A DNA stretch of 64,000 nucleotides from Haloglomus halophilum (GTDB taxonomy: Archaea > Halobacteriota > Halobacteria > Halobacteriales > Haloarculaceae): assembly GCF_024298885.1 (NCBI RefSeq), contig NZ_CP101166.1, forward strand, positions 2,541,149 through 2,605,148, read 5' to 3'. Below, one piece after another: positions 36,317 through 44,866 of the stretch. The notes below the pieces were generated by a model, which did not search any database, was not told the DNA's origin, and saw only the letters and a program-made list of their open reading frames with translations. Positions within the stretch are counted from its first letter, which is position 1, and each line of letters opens with the position of its first letter. Made by a program: the position numbers and the translations under genes.

Positions 36317-36895
36317 ATGGACTACGAGTTGGCCATCGAGGGCGCGCCGGACACGATTCCCGGCGGGACCGGCGTGTTGCTGGTCCACCCGAGCACGGGC
36401 GAGACCGACCGCATCGACACGGACTTCCTGAAGACGGACACCGACCACCTGCTGGTCGTCTCCACCCGGACCACCGCGCGCGAGGTCCAGCAGAAACTGG
36501 AGTACTACGGCGTCGACGAGGAGCACGCCGTCATCCTCGATACGCTCTCGGTCGAGCGGGGCTACTCGCGGCGCTCGGCGAGCAACGTCCACTACGTCGG
36601 CGCGCCCGACGACCTCGACGGCATCGTGGAGGTCGTCCGCGAGTTCCTCGACACCCACGACGGCAAGCTCCGCATCAGCTTCGACTCCATCACGGAGCTG
36701 GCGTACTACGCCGACGAGGACCGCGCCCGCGGCGCCGTCGAGGACGTACTCGAGTTGCTGGCGGAACACGACGCCGTCGGCCTGTTCCACCTCGCCGAGG
36801 AGGTCCACGACGAGGCCGTCGTCGAGGGGTACCGCGAGCTGTTCGACGGGGTCGTCACGCTCACGGCCGACGGGACGGTCACCTGCGAGTTCTGA
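36317..36895 (+). CDS. RecA-superfamily (KaiC/RAD55-like) protein with degenerate P-loop (192 aa)
   Basis: Conserved haloarchaeal protein. The start MDYELAIEGAPDTIPGGTGV reads like a KaiC/RAD55 N-terminus in which the P-loop position (PGGTGVLLVHPST) lacks GKT. HLLVVSTRTTAREVQQKLEY, DDLDGIVEVVREFLDTHDG and RISFDSITELAYYADEDRAR match RAD55-like beta strands, the last carrying a Walker-B-like Asp. From memory, haloarchaea carry a DUF-named family with this pattern. Probably a non-hydrolysing regulatory relative. Confidence 0.65.
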   Translation: MDYELAIEGAPDTIPGGTGVLLVHPSTGETDRIDTDFLKTDTDHLLVVSTRTTAREVQQKLEYYGVDEEHAVILDTLSVERGYSRRSASNVHYVGAPDDLDGIVEVVREFLDTHDGKLRISFDSITELAYYADEDRARGAVEDVLELLAEHDAVGLFHLAEEVHDEAVVEGYRELFDGVVTLTADGTVTCEF

Positions 36896-36936
36896 AACCG
36901 CTCGCCGGCCGGCGGCCGGCACAGAAGAGGGCCGGT

Positions 36937-37206
36937 TCAGGCGCCGGCGCGCTCCAGCGCGTCCTCGATGTCGTCGCGCTGGGTGACGCCGACGAACCGC
37001 TCGACGATGCCGTCGTCGTTCTCGATGATGAGCGTCGGCAGCGAGCGGACCTGGTACTCGTTGGCGACATCCTGTTCCTCGTCGACGTTCACCTTCTCGA
37101 GGTCGAACCGGTCGCCCCAGTCCTCCTTCAGCTCGTCGAGTATCGGGTCCTGTGTCTTGCAGGGGCCACACCAGTCCGCGTGGAAGTCGTACAGGTTGAC
37201 AGTCAT
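36937..37206 (-). CDS. Thioredoxin-family protein (89 aa)
   Basis: A single thioredoxin fold, cytoplasmic. The active-site WCGPC lies at residues 12-16 of MTVNLYDFHADWCGPCKTQD; the cis-Pro is in SLPTLIIE, giving a complete redox site. At 89 aa it is slightly shorter than bacterial TrxA (about 108), as several haloarchaeal versions are. Substrates are not inferable. It converges on the RecA-like gene. Confidence 0.92.
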   Translation of the reverse strand: MTVNLYDFHADWCGPCKTQDPILDELKEDWGDRFDLEKVNVDEEQDVANEYQVRSLPTLIIENDDGIVERFVGVTQRDDIEDALERAGA

Positions 37207-37349
37207 GCTACCGCTGATTGCCGAGCCTCGCGCATAAGGATTTCCCAGCCGGGGGGTGCCGCCGGTTCATGCCGCCGGTTCACGCCGCCGCGCCTGGGCG
37301 TTCCCCACAGGCCGAAAGGCTTAGGCACGCCGCTCGCCCACGGGAGGGT

Positions 37350-37511
37350 ATGAGCAGCGGACAGAACTCCGGCGGCCTGATGTCCAGTGCCGGGCTGGTC
37401 CGGTACTTCGACTCCGAGGACCGCAACGCACCGACCATCGACCCCAAGACGGTGGTCGCCTTCGGCGTCCTCTTCGGCGTTCTCATCCAGGTCCTGAACG
37501 CGGTCGCCTGA
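37350..37511 (+). CDS. Preprotein translocase subunit Sec61-beta/SecG
   Basis: Accessory subunit of the SecYEG (Sec61) channel. 53 aa, [20 protein letters not shown] followed by [17 protein letters not shown] and one membrane helix ([12 protein letters not shown]), the archaeal Sec61-beta layout. ATG at 37350 gives the standard N-terminus. It stands alone, as in other haloarchaea. It diverges from the thioredoxin gene with 143 bases between. Confidence 0.92.
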   Translation: MSSGQNSGGLMSSAGLVRYFDSEDRNAPTIDPKTVVAFGVLFGVLIQVLNAVA

Positions 37512-37694
37512 CCGGGCCGCATCGTCTCCGGTTCTCTCAACTCCGCCAGCCGTGCCGCTGCGCGCAAGCGGTCGACCAGCGCGCGGCCGGGCCGGACCAC
37601 CGATGTCCCAGGGAGAGGCAGCGCCCACGGGGAGTCGCGCCGCTCGGCGGGTGGAGAACGGGGAGAGAGAACCGCTGCCGGGTTGGTCTTCGGG

Positions 37695-37970
37695 CTAGTC
37701 GTCGGCTGCTGCGGGGGCCTCGGGTTCGGTCTCGGTCTCGGGCTGGACGATCTCGTAGAGGTTCTGCCGGGCGTCGGCGAAGTAGACGTCCTCCTCGACC
37801 GTGTCTATCTCCTCGAGTCGTTCGAGCGCGTAGCGGACCGTCCGGGCCGACAGCATCGACTCCTCGACGATGCCCTTCTGGGTCATGGGCCCGTTGTACT
37901 CGAGCACCTTGAAAACGAGCTTCGCGCTCGGCGGAAGGTCCGAGAGTTCCTCCGCGTCGGATTCTGCCAT
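37695..37970 (-). CDS. Winged-helix (MarR/ArsR-like) regulator (91 aa)
   Basis: A small DNA-binding protein. LPPSAKLVFKVLEYNGPMTQ starts the wing-helix domain, with recognition helix SMLSARTVRYALERLEEI and wing EEDVYFADARQNLYEI; an acidic Ala/Glu tail follows. A near-ideal Shine-Dalgarno GGAGGT lies four bases before the ATG (complement of 37975-37980) and a TATA-like sequence (TCTTTATAC, 37999-38008) is upstream on the minus strand. The target genes are unknown. Confidence 0.82.
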   Translation of the reverse strand: MAESDAEELSDLPPSAKLVFKVLEYNGPMTQKGIVEESMLSARTVRYALERLEEIDTVEEDVYFADARQNLYEIVQPETETEPEAPAAADD

Positions 37971-38176
37971 CTGTACCTCCTACTGACGCGTGCCATCCGT
38001 ATAAAGATTGAGGCATCGGGGCGCGTGCCGGCCGGAAACGGGGAGAACGGCGGGGATGCCACCCGGTGTCGCGGGGGTTACCACCGCGGGTGTCGGAGCC
38101 GGTCGGTGCCGGCGACGAGCGGGCCAGTGGACCGACGGAGCGAACCGCTTTTGCCCGCGGGCAGACGAGACGAGGT

Positions 38177-38497
38177 ATGGCAACCGACACGGTCGACCGT
38201 CGGACCGCGCACCTGCGCGGCGTGACGGTGACGACACTCGCGGCCCTCGCGGGCATCGCGGCCGCGCTGGTGTCGACCACCATCGCGACGGGCGCGACCG
38301 ACCGGAGCGCGCTGTTCGTGCTCGTCGGCTTCACGTTCGCCCAGTTCGCCGTCCTGCAGGGCATCGACACCGTCGGCCTCCTCCAGCTCGATGTGGACGA
38401 GTTCGGGGCCAAGGACGTTCTCTACGTCGTCTTCATGACGTTCGCGTTCTGGTTCGTCAGCTGGGGTGTCCTGCTCACCTCGGGGGCGTCGCTGTAA
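38177..38497 (+). CDS. EMC6-like membrane protein (106 aa)
   Basis: A three-helix membrane protein (about residues 16-36, 46-64, 79-102) starting MATDTVDRRTAHLRGVTVTT. Its layout resembles a haloarchaeal EMC6-like protein found next to ABCE1; the assignment is from memory and pattern. The last two codons overlap the ABCE1 start by one base (TAATG), so translation is coupled. EMC-type proteins act in membrane protein insertion. Confidence 0.62.
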   Translation: MATDTVDRRTAHLRGVTVTTLAALAGIAAALVSTTIATGATDRSALFVLVGFTFAQFAVLQGIDTVGLLQLDVDEFGAKDVLYVVFMTFAFWFVSWGVLLTSGASL

Positions 38498-40350
38498 TGG
38501 CCGAGGACAGTATCGCGGTCGTGGACCTGGACCGGTGCCAGCCCGACCGCTGCAACTACGAGTGCGCCAACTACTGCCCGCCCAACCGCACCGGAAAGGA
38601 GTGTATCGTCACGCGCGAGGAGCGCCACGGTGACGAGCCGTACGAGGGCGGGGCCGACCAGATATCCATCTCCGAGGAGATCTGCCTGGGCGAGTCGTGT
38701 GGCATCTGTGTGAACAAGTGCCCGTTCGACGCCATCGAGATCATCAACCTCCCGGGTGAGCTCGAGGAGTCCCCGGCCCACCGCTACGGGGAGAACGCGT
38801 TCGGGCTGTACGGCCTGCCGGCCCCACAGGAGGGCCGCGTGACGGGCGTGCTCGGCCCGAACGGCATCGGGAAGTCGACGGCGGTCCGCATCCTCGCGGG
38901 CGAGATCACCCCCAACCTCGGCCACCACGAGGACGAGCCATCGTGGGAGGCCGTGCTCGACGAGTACCGCGGGACCGCGCTGCAGGACTATCTGGAGGAT
39001 CTCCGGGACGGGAAGCTCGACGTGGCACGCAAGCCCCAGTACGTCGACCGTATCCCCGACCAGTTCGACGGGAAGACCTCGGAACTGCTGGACGGCGTCG
39101 ACGAGCGCGGCGTCGCCGACGAGATAACGGAGCGTCTGGGCATCGCGGGCGTCGTCGACCAGGACATCGACACGCTCTCGGGCGGCGAACTCCAGCGCGT
39201 CGCGCTCGCGGCCGCGCTGGTCCGCGACGCGGACTTCTACTTCATCGACGAGATCACGCCGTATCTGGACATCGGCCAGCGCGTGACCGCCGCGCGGCTC
39301 ATCCGGGAACTGGCCGAAGAGGAGGACCGCTCGATGATGGTCATCGAGCACGACCTCGCCATCCTCGACCTCGTCGCGGACACGGTCCACGTCACCTACG
39401 GTGAGCCGGGGGCGTTCGGTGTCGTCACGACGCCCAAATCGACGCGCAACGGCATCAACGAGTACCTCGATGGCTACCTCGAAGCGGAGAACATGCGCAT
39501 CCGGCAGTCGCCCATCCGCTTCGAGGAGCACGCGCCACGGCAGAGTGCCCGCGGCGATGTCCTCATCGAGTATCCCGAACTCACCAAGTCCTACGGCGAG
39601 GGCGAGTTCACGCTCGAGGTCGAACCCGGTGAGATCCACAGCAACGAGGTGCTGGGCATCGTCGGCCCGAACGGTATCGGGAAGTCGACGTTCGCCGAAC
39701 TGCTGACCGGCCGCCTGGAGGCGACGGAGGGTGAGGTGGACACGCGGCTCGACATCGCGTACAAGCCCCAGTACATCGAGATCGACCAGCCGATGCGGGT
39801 CGACTCGTTCCTCGCGTCCATCACGGACGACTTCGGCTCCTCGTACTGGAACACGGAGATCGCCCAGCCCCTGCAACTGGAGCGCATCATGGAGCAGCAG
39901 CTCACCGACCTCTCGGGCGGCGAGCGCCAGCGCGTCGCCATCGCGGCCTGCCTCTCGAAGGACGCCGACCTCTACCTGCTGGACGAGCCCTCCGCCTTCC
40001 TCGACGTGGAACAGCGGGTGCAGGCCACCAGCGCCATCCGGCGCTACACCGAGAACCACGACGCCACGGCGATGGTGATCGACCACGACATCTACATGAT
40101 CGACCTGCTGGCCGACCGCCTGCAGGTGTTCGACGGCGAGCCGGCCGAACACGGCCACGCCGGCGAACCGGTCGGGATGCGCGAGGGCATGAACCAGTTC
40201 CTCGCCAACCTCGACGTGACCTTCCGTCGCGACCAGAACACGGGTCGCCCGCGCATCAACAAGCCCGGCTCGCAACTCGACCGCAAGCAGAAGAAGCAGG
40301 GCGAGTACTACTACGCGCCGGAGGATGCCGAGGAGCTGGACGAGGAGTAG
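38497..40350 (+). CDS. rli1: ABCE1/Rli1 ribosome-recycling ATPase
   Basis: Splits ribosomes after termination and helps re-initiation, with two nucleotide-binding domains and an N-terminal ferredoxin-like Fe-S domain. Cys-rich CQPDRCNYECANYCPPNR and CGICVNKCPFDAIEI ligate two [4Fe-4S] clusters. NBD1 Walker A GPNGIGKST at 120-128, signature LSGGELQRV; NBD2 Walker A GPNGIGKST again, signature LSGGERQRV, Walker B LYLLDEPSAFLD. The 617-residue length is normal. It is essential in archaea and eukaryotes. Start overlaps the EMC6-like stop by one base. Confidence 0.97.
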   Translation: MAEDSIAVVDLDRCQPDRCNYECANYCPPNRTGKECIVTREERHGDEPYEGGADQISISEEICLGESCGICVNKCPFDAIEIINLPGELEESPAHRYGENAFGLYGLPAPQEGRVTGVLGPNGIGKSTAVRILAGEITPNLGHHEDEPSWEAVLDEYRGTALQDYLEDLRDGKLDVARKPQYVDRIPDQFDGKTSELLDGVDERGVADEITERLGIAGVVDQDIDTLSGGELQRVALAAALVRDADFYFIDEITPYLDIGQRVTAARLIRELAEEEDRSMMVIEHDLAILDLVADTVHVTYGEPGAFGVVTTPKSTRNGINEYLDGYLEAENMRIRQSPIRFEEHAPRQSARGDVLIEYPELTKSYGEGEFTLEVEPGEIHSNEVLGIVGPNGIGKSTFAELLTGRLEATEGEVDTRLDIAYKPQYIEIDQPMRVDSFLASITDDFGSSYWNTEIAQPLQLERIMEQQLTDLSGGERQRVAIAACLSKDADLYLLDEPSAFLDVEQRVQATSAIRRYTENHDATAMVIDHDIYMIDLLADRLQVFDGEPAEHGHAGEPVGMREGMNQFLANLDVTFRRDQNTGRPRINKPGSQLDRKQKKQGEYYYAPEDAEELDEE

Positions 40351-40373
40351 CCGACTCGTTCGACGCCGTTCGT

Positions 40374-41522
40374 TCAGCCGTCGAGTCGCATCCCACACTC
40401 TGGACAGAACGGCGGGCCGCTCGACACCGTGACCTCGGAGCCACACGACGGGCACTCGTCGCTGCCGGCCTCCCCGGACGGGTCGGCATCGCCGGTCGAG
40501 CCAGCATCCGCGGACGGCTCCGCTCCGGTCGCCGTCACCGCGTACAGGTTCCCGTCCCGGCTCGCGATGTAGACGGTCCCATCGGCTACCGTCGGGTTGG
40601 AGAACACCCTGTCCCCGGTCTCGAATCGCCACCGTTCGGTGCCGCTGTCGGCGCCGAGCGCGTACAGGTTCCCGTCCCGACTCCCCACGTAGACGGTCTC
40701 CCCGGTCACGGTTGGGGTCGAGGCGACCGTGTCGTCCGCCTCGTATCGCCAGCGACGGGTCCCATCGCCCCGGTTCACTGCGAACAGGGCCCCGCTGCTC
40801 GAGTATCCGCTGGTTCGACCGACGTAGACCGTGTCCTCGGTCACCTGTGGTCGGCTGATGATCTGATTCCCGGTTTCGAACTCCCAGTCCCCGGTCCCGG
40901 TGGCGGCATCCACCGCGTACAGGTACCCGTCCTCGGTCCCGACGTAGATGGTTCCCTCGACGACGGCGGGGGGCCCGACATCGCCTCCCGCCCGGAAGCG
41001 CCATCGCTCCGCGCCGGTCTCGGCATCCACGGCGTAGAGCCGTCCGTCCCAGCTGCCGAAGTAGACTGTCTCGCCTGCTACCGCTGGTGAGGGGAACTTT
41101 CCGTCCGTCCCGTACTGCCATCGCGTCTCCCCGCTCCGCCGGTCGACCGCGTACAGGTTTCCGTCGCTGCTCCCCACGTAGACGAGTTCCCGACCCACCG
41201 CCGGGGAGAACCCCGGCCACTCCCCGACGTGGATGCGCCACCGCTCCGTCCCCTCGGACGCGTCCACCGCGTACAGGTATCCGTCGTTGCTGGTGACGTA
41301 GACGGTGTCGCCGCGGACCGTCGGTGACGGACGCATCGACCTGTCGGCCCCGAACCGCCAGCGCTCGGTCCCGGTCCGTCTGTCGACCGCGTACAGCCGG
41401 TCGCTCGCGAGATAGATGGTGTCTCCCGCCAGTACCGGGGACGAATCGGGTGACCCGCTCGTCCGGAACCGCCACTGCTCCATCCCGCCCTCTTCCGGGG
41501 CGCCCCCTCCTGACTCGCTCAT
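40374..41522 (-). CDS. PQQ-type beta-propeller with C-terminal zinc ribbon (382 aa)
   Basis: Eight repeats with a [23 protein letters not shown] consensus (for example [52 protein letters not shown]) form an eight-blade PQQ-like propeller. After a short acidic linker, [20 protein letters not shown] is a zinc ribbon. No signal peptide, Tat motif or membrane helix is visible, so the protein should be cytoplasmic, unlike most PQQ-propeller proteins. The function is unknown. It converges on ABCE1. Confidence 0.85.
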   Translation of the reverse strand: MSESGGGAPEEGGMEQWRFRTSGSPDSSPVLAGDTIYLASDRLYAVDRRTGTERWRFGADRSMRPSPTVRGDTVYVTSNDGYLYAVDASEGTERWRIHVGEWPGFSPAVGRELVYVGSSDGNLYAVDRRSGETRWQYGTDGKFPSPAVAGETVYFGSWDGRLYAVDAETGAERWRFRAGGDVGPPAVVEGTIYVGTEDGYLYAVDAATGTGDWEFETGNQIISRPQVTEDTVYVGRTSGYSSSGALFAVNRGDGTRRWRYEADDTVASTPTVTGETVYVGSRDGNLYALGADSGTERWRFETGDRVFSNPTVADGTVYIASRDGNLYAVTATGAEPSADAGSTGDADPSGEAGSDECPSCGSEVTVSSGPPFCPECGMRLDG

Positions 41523-41639
41523 GGGTGGGGCTCTCCCCGGAACCGAAAAAACGTGCTGCCAGCCACTCGACCGAGAGACCTGCCGATGGGGAGCGCGACT
41601 CTCGAAACGCTTACGCCCGGCCACCCGCCACGAGCAAGT

Positions 41640-42665
41640 ATGATACAGGTCGCGGTCAACGGCTACGGGACCATCGGCAAGCGCGTCGCGGACGCCGTCA
41701 CGCTCCAGCCCGACATGGAGCTGGTGGGCGTGGCGAAGACCAGCCCCAACCACGAGGCCGAACTCGCCGTCGAGAACGGCTATCCGCTGTACGCGGCGGT
41801 CGAGGACCGCATCGAGCTGTTCGACGAGGCCGGCATCGAACTCGCGGGCACGGTCGACGAACTCGTCGAGGCCGCGGACGTCGTCGTCGACGCCTGCCCG
41901 TCGGGTATCGGCGCCGACAACAAGTCGATGTACGAGGAACTCGACACGCCCGCGCTCTACCAGGGCGGGGAGTCGGCCGACCTCGTGGACACGTCGTTCA
42001 ACGCCCGCGCGAACTACAGCGACGCCGAGGGCGCCGACCACGTCCGCGTCGTCTCCTGCAACACGACCGGCCTCTCCCGGCTGCTCGCGCCGCTCGAAGC
42101 GGAGTACGGCGTCGAGAAGGCCCGTGTCACGCTCGTCCGGCGCGGCGGTGACCCCGGGCAGACCGGCCGCGGCCCCATCAACGACATCCTCCCGAACCCG
42201 GTGACGCTCCCGAGCCACCACGGTCCGGACGTGAACACCATCTTCCCCGATCTTTCTATCGACACGCTGGGGCTGAAGGTGCCGGCGACGCTGATGCACA
42301 CCCACTCCGTGAACGTCCAGCTGGAGCCCGACGCTGCCGACATGCCCAGCGCCGACGAGGTTCGCGAGCTGCTGGCCGGCGAGGAGCGGACGTTCATGGT
42401 CCAGCCGAGCCACGACATCGACGGCGCGGGCAAGCTCAAGGAGTACGCGCTGGACCGCGGCCGGCCGCGGGGGGACCTCTGGGAGAACTGCATCTGGAGC
42501 GAGTCCATCAGCGTCGAGGACGACGACCTCTACCTGTTCCAGGCCATCCACCAGGAGTCCGACGTGGTGCCCGAGAACGTCGACGCAATCCGCGCGGTGC
42601 TGGGTACGGCCGACGCCGCCGAATCCCGCGAGCGGACGAACGAGACGATGGGCGTCGGGCTGTAG
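41640..42665 (+). CDS. gap: Glyceraldehyde-3-phosphate dehydrogenase, archaeal type II
   Basis: Interconverts glyceraldehyde-3-phosphate and 1,3-bisphosphoglycerate with NAD(P); main role gluconeogenic or lower glycolytic. 341 aa, [20 protein letters not shown] (Rossmann GxGxxG), catalytic Cys 140 in [11 protein letters not shown], and [11 protein letters not shown] late in the sequence. It belongs to the archaeal class distinct from the bacterial enzyme. The ATG at 41640 is the natural start; upstream in-frame residues are not family-like. It stands alone and is transcribed divergently from the propeller gene. Confidence 0.95.
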   Translation: MIQVAVNGYGTIGKRVADAVTLQPDMELVGVAKTSPNHEAELAVENGYPLYAAVEDRIELFDEAGIELAGTVDELVEAADVVVDACPSGIGADNKSMYEELDTPALYQGGESADLVDTSFNARANYSDAEGADHVRVVSCNTTGLSRLLAPLEAEYGVEKARVTLVRRGGDPGQTGRGPINDILPNPVTLPSHHGPDVNTIFPDLSIDTLGLKVPATLMHTHSVNVQLEPDAADMPSADEVRELLAGEERTFMVQPSHDIDGAGKLKEYALDRGRPRGDLWENCIWSESISVEDDDLYLFQAIHQESDVVPENVDAIRAVLGTADAAESRERTNETMGVGL

Positions 42666-42775
42666 CGGCCCGGCGAACGACGCGGCAAGCGGTGGGCGAC
42701 GGCCGTCCGACTCCTGTGCCACGTTTTGACAAGGTGCGAAGCCTTTTGCCCCGTGGTGCCCAACTGCCGGCCGTA

Positions 42776-43141
42776 ATGCGCCGCGACGACCGCGACGACG
42801 ACCCGTTCTCGGATGTCTCGGACTTCTTCCGCGAGATAGAGCGGATGATGGGTGGTGCCGATTCGGGTTTCGGCGACGATGTCCACTTCCGGGTCGACCG
42901 CGAGGACGACCTGGTGCGGGTGGTGGGTGACCTGCCGGGCGTCGAGAAGGAGGCCATCGACGTCCAGTGCGACGGGCACGACCTCATCGTCGGCGCCGAC
43001 ACCGACCGGCACGAGTACCGCGAGCGCATCGACCTCCCGGTTCGGGTCGACGAGCACTCCGCGGCGGCCACCTTCAACAACGGTGTCCTCGAGATCACCC
43101 TCGACCCCGTCGAGAGCGGCACCGGTATCGACCTCGACTGA
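42776..43141 (+). CDS. Hsp20/alpha-crystallin small heat-shock protein (121 aa)
   Basis: ATP-independent chaperone. MRRDDRDDDPFSDVSDFFRE starts a short, acidic N-terminus; the alpha-crystallin domain includes DLVRVVGDLPGVEKEAIDVQ, LIVGADTDRHEYRERIDLPV and FNNGVLEITL. It follows gap by 110 bases on the same strand. The ATG at 42776 gives the family start; an in-frame upstream start at 42692 adds a noncoding-looking stretch. Heat induction is likely but not shown by the sequence. Confidence 0.88.
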   Translation: MRRDDRDDDPFSDVSDFFREIERMMGGADSGFGDDVHFRVDREDDLVRVVGDLPGVEKEAIDVQCDGHDLIVGADTDRHEYRERIDLPVRVDEHSAAATFNNGVLEITLDPVESGTGIDLD

Positions 43142-43221
43142 CGACCGACCGCGACTCCGTTCCGCGTTCTTCCTCCCGAAGACGCCGCGCCCCGGTGGAG
43201 CGACAGCTCCGGCTGTCACCG

Positions 43222-44103
43222 TCACGCCTCCTCGGCCGTCCGTCGGACGAGCGCCGCCAGCCGGTCGTAGAAGCCCGGTTCGTACTTCGTCGCGGCGTCG
43301 ACCGTCGGCCGGGCGTTCGTCTCGTTGACCACGGCCCGGCCTGCTCCGCCGTCGGCGACCAGCAGGTCCACGCCGAGCCAGGGGATGTCGAGCGCCGTGG
43401 CAGCCCGCTCGGCGAGGTCGCGCAGGTCGGCGGGCAGGTCCACGCCGGTCGCCTCGGCACCGCGGTGGACGTTGTGCTTCCAGCGGCCCGCCTCGCGAGC
43501 GGTGTCGGGGAGCCGCCGCTCGACGGCGCCGACGTACTCCCCCTCCACGCACATCACGCGGTAGTCGCGGGCGTCGGGTACGAGCGACTGGACGAGGAAG
43601 GAGCGGTCACCGGTCGCGGGGAACTCGTGGAGCAGGTCGAGGTAGTCGGTCACACCGAGCAGGGAGTCGGCATCGCCGACCCGCGCGACGCCGATGCCGC
43701 GCGTCGCCGAGTTGGGTTTGACGACGGCGGGGGCCCCCACGCGGTCGAGCGCGTCGAGCAGGGCGGTCTCGCCCGACGGGTTCGAGACGACGACCGAATC
43801 GGGTGTCGGAACCCCCGCCCGTCCGAGTCGAGCCAGCGTCTCCCCCTTGTGTCGCGAGCGGAGGACCGCCTCGCGGTCGTTCACCCACGGCACGTCGAGC
43901 AGGGCGTCGGCGATGCCGCCCTCGGCGAGCCGCGGCGGCGCGACGAAGCCGACATCCACGTCGGGGTAGGCGTCATCCGGGGCGGTGAGGTCGACCGTTC
44001 GCTCGGCCGTCGGCAGGTGGACCGCCTCGATACCGCGCTCGGCGAGGGGTTCACGGACCCGGTCGAGGGTCTCCGCGTCGGTCGCAACCCCGAGTCTGAG
44101 CAT
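43222..44103 (-). CDS. ATP-grasp (RimK-like) ligase (293 aa)
   Basis: ATP-dependent carboxylate-amine ligase. The N-terminal domain starts MLRLGVATDAETLDRVREPL; the ATP-grasp core includes GAPAVVKPNSATRGIGVARV (phosphate-binding loop with Lys), RDYRVMCVEGEYVGAVERRL and the Mg-binding GAGRAVVNETNARPTVDAAT. RimK relatives add Glu to tails or make small peptides. The substrate is undetermined. It is convergent with Hsp20. Confidence 0.85.
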   Translation of the reverse strand: MLRLGVATDAETLDRVREPLAERGIEAVHLPTAERTVDLTAPDDAYPDVDVGFVAPPRLAEGGIADALLDVPWVNDREAVLRSRHKGETLARLGRAGVPTPDSVVVSNPSGETALLDALDRVGAPAVVKPNSATRGIGVARVGDADSLLGVTDYLDLLHEFPATGDRSFLVQSLVPDARDYRVMCVEGEYVGAVERRLPDTAREAGRWKHNVHRGAEATGVDLPADLRDLAERAATALDIPWLGVDLLVADGGAGRAVVNETNARPTVDAATKYEPGFYDRLAALVRRTAEEA

Positions 44104-44248
44104 GTCCGGCCGTGGGGCCGCCGCCCATATCAGTCGTTGGAACGGTCGGTCCGGGCTCCGGGAGCCCAGGCCTCACCGACTGGTACGGTCAGGCGAACGT
44201 CCATCGACGACTGCCAGGGCGGTGTCAGCGATCACCGCACGGCGAAGA

Positions 44249-44488
44249 TCAGGCGCTGATCTCAGCGAGCTTCGGCAGGACCTTGTCGGTGGCGATGGCA
44301 TAGGCGAACCCGAGGCAGACGACGCCCGGGATGACGGCCCACAGGCCGACCGTCGTATCCCCTCCCTGGACGGTTACGAAGGCGAAGTGTTCGAGGTACG
44401 CTCCCGCGGCGGAGAGCGCCACAGCCGCCAGGCCAGAAAGAACCAGTTCCAGAAGTTCAGGGAGGAGTTCAACTGTCTGGGGTCGCAT
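44249..44488 (-). CDS. Small membrane protein (79 aa)
   Basis: MRPQTVELLPELLELVLSGL opens a two-helix membrane protein (about residues 12-34 and 46-66) with a short tail TDKVLPKLAEISA. No known domain. It diverges by 80 bases from another small two-helix gene (44569); the shared gap may hold a divergent promoter. Base composition here is lower in GC than the neighbours. Confidence 0.6.
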   Translation of the reverse strand: MRPQTVELLPELLELVLSGLAAVALSAAGAYLEHFAFVTVQGGDTTVGLWAVIPGVVCLGFAYAIATDKVLPKLAEISA

Positions 44489-44568
44489 CGTTACTTTCTG
44501 AGTCAGTACGGGTGTTGATTAGCTTGCCGAAAGAGGAATAATAGTGCCTCTCGTTCCCACGGGTACCG

Positions 44569-44799
44569 ATGCAGAGAGGTAACAGCACAACCGATTACGC
44601 CAAGTTCGCGAAACAGGGATTCCTGCTCGGTGTCGGGGCATTCCTCGTCGGGGAACTCACCGAACCGATCCAACATAGCTTCGGGATGGTGGTTCCTGGC
44701 TGGGAACACAGCCTGCTGTTCCTTCTGACGGTACTGGGGGTACTCACAGCCCTGCTCGCTCCGTTCGTGTTCGGGGTCGCCCTCCCGCTCACCCAGTAG
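44569..44799 (+). CDS. Small membrane protein (76 aa)
   Basis: Two hydrophobic helices (about residues 17-32 and 45-70), MQRGNSTTDYAKFAKQGFLL start and VALPLTQ end. Unknown function. It lies opposite the small gene at 44249 and converges on the exchanger gene. Its codon use is less GC-biased than surrounding genes. Confidence 0.58.
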   Translation: MQRGNSTTDYAKFAKQGFLLGVGAFLVGELTEPIQHSFGMVVPGWEHSLLFLLTVLGVLTALLAPFVFGVALPLTQ

Positions 44800-44866
44800 G
44801 TGGTTCGCGACCGACGCGACGGTGGGCTCTTTCGTCGCCGATGTTCCGGTTGCTGTCGAAAGGGCT

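Noticed and set aside
37512-37694. Gap between Sec61-beta and the winged-helix regulator searched for an RNA or small gene
   Set aside because: No ORF, hairpin or tRNA pattern found; ordinary intergenic DNA.
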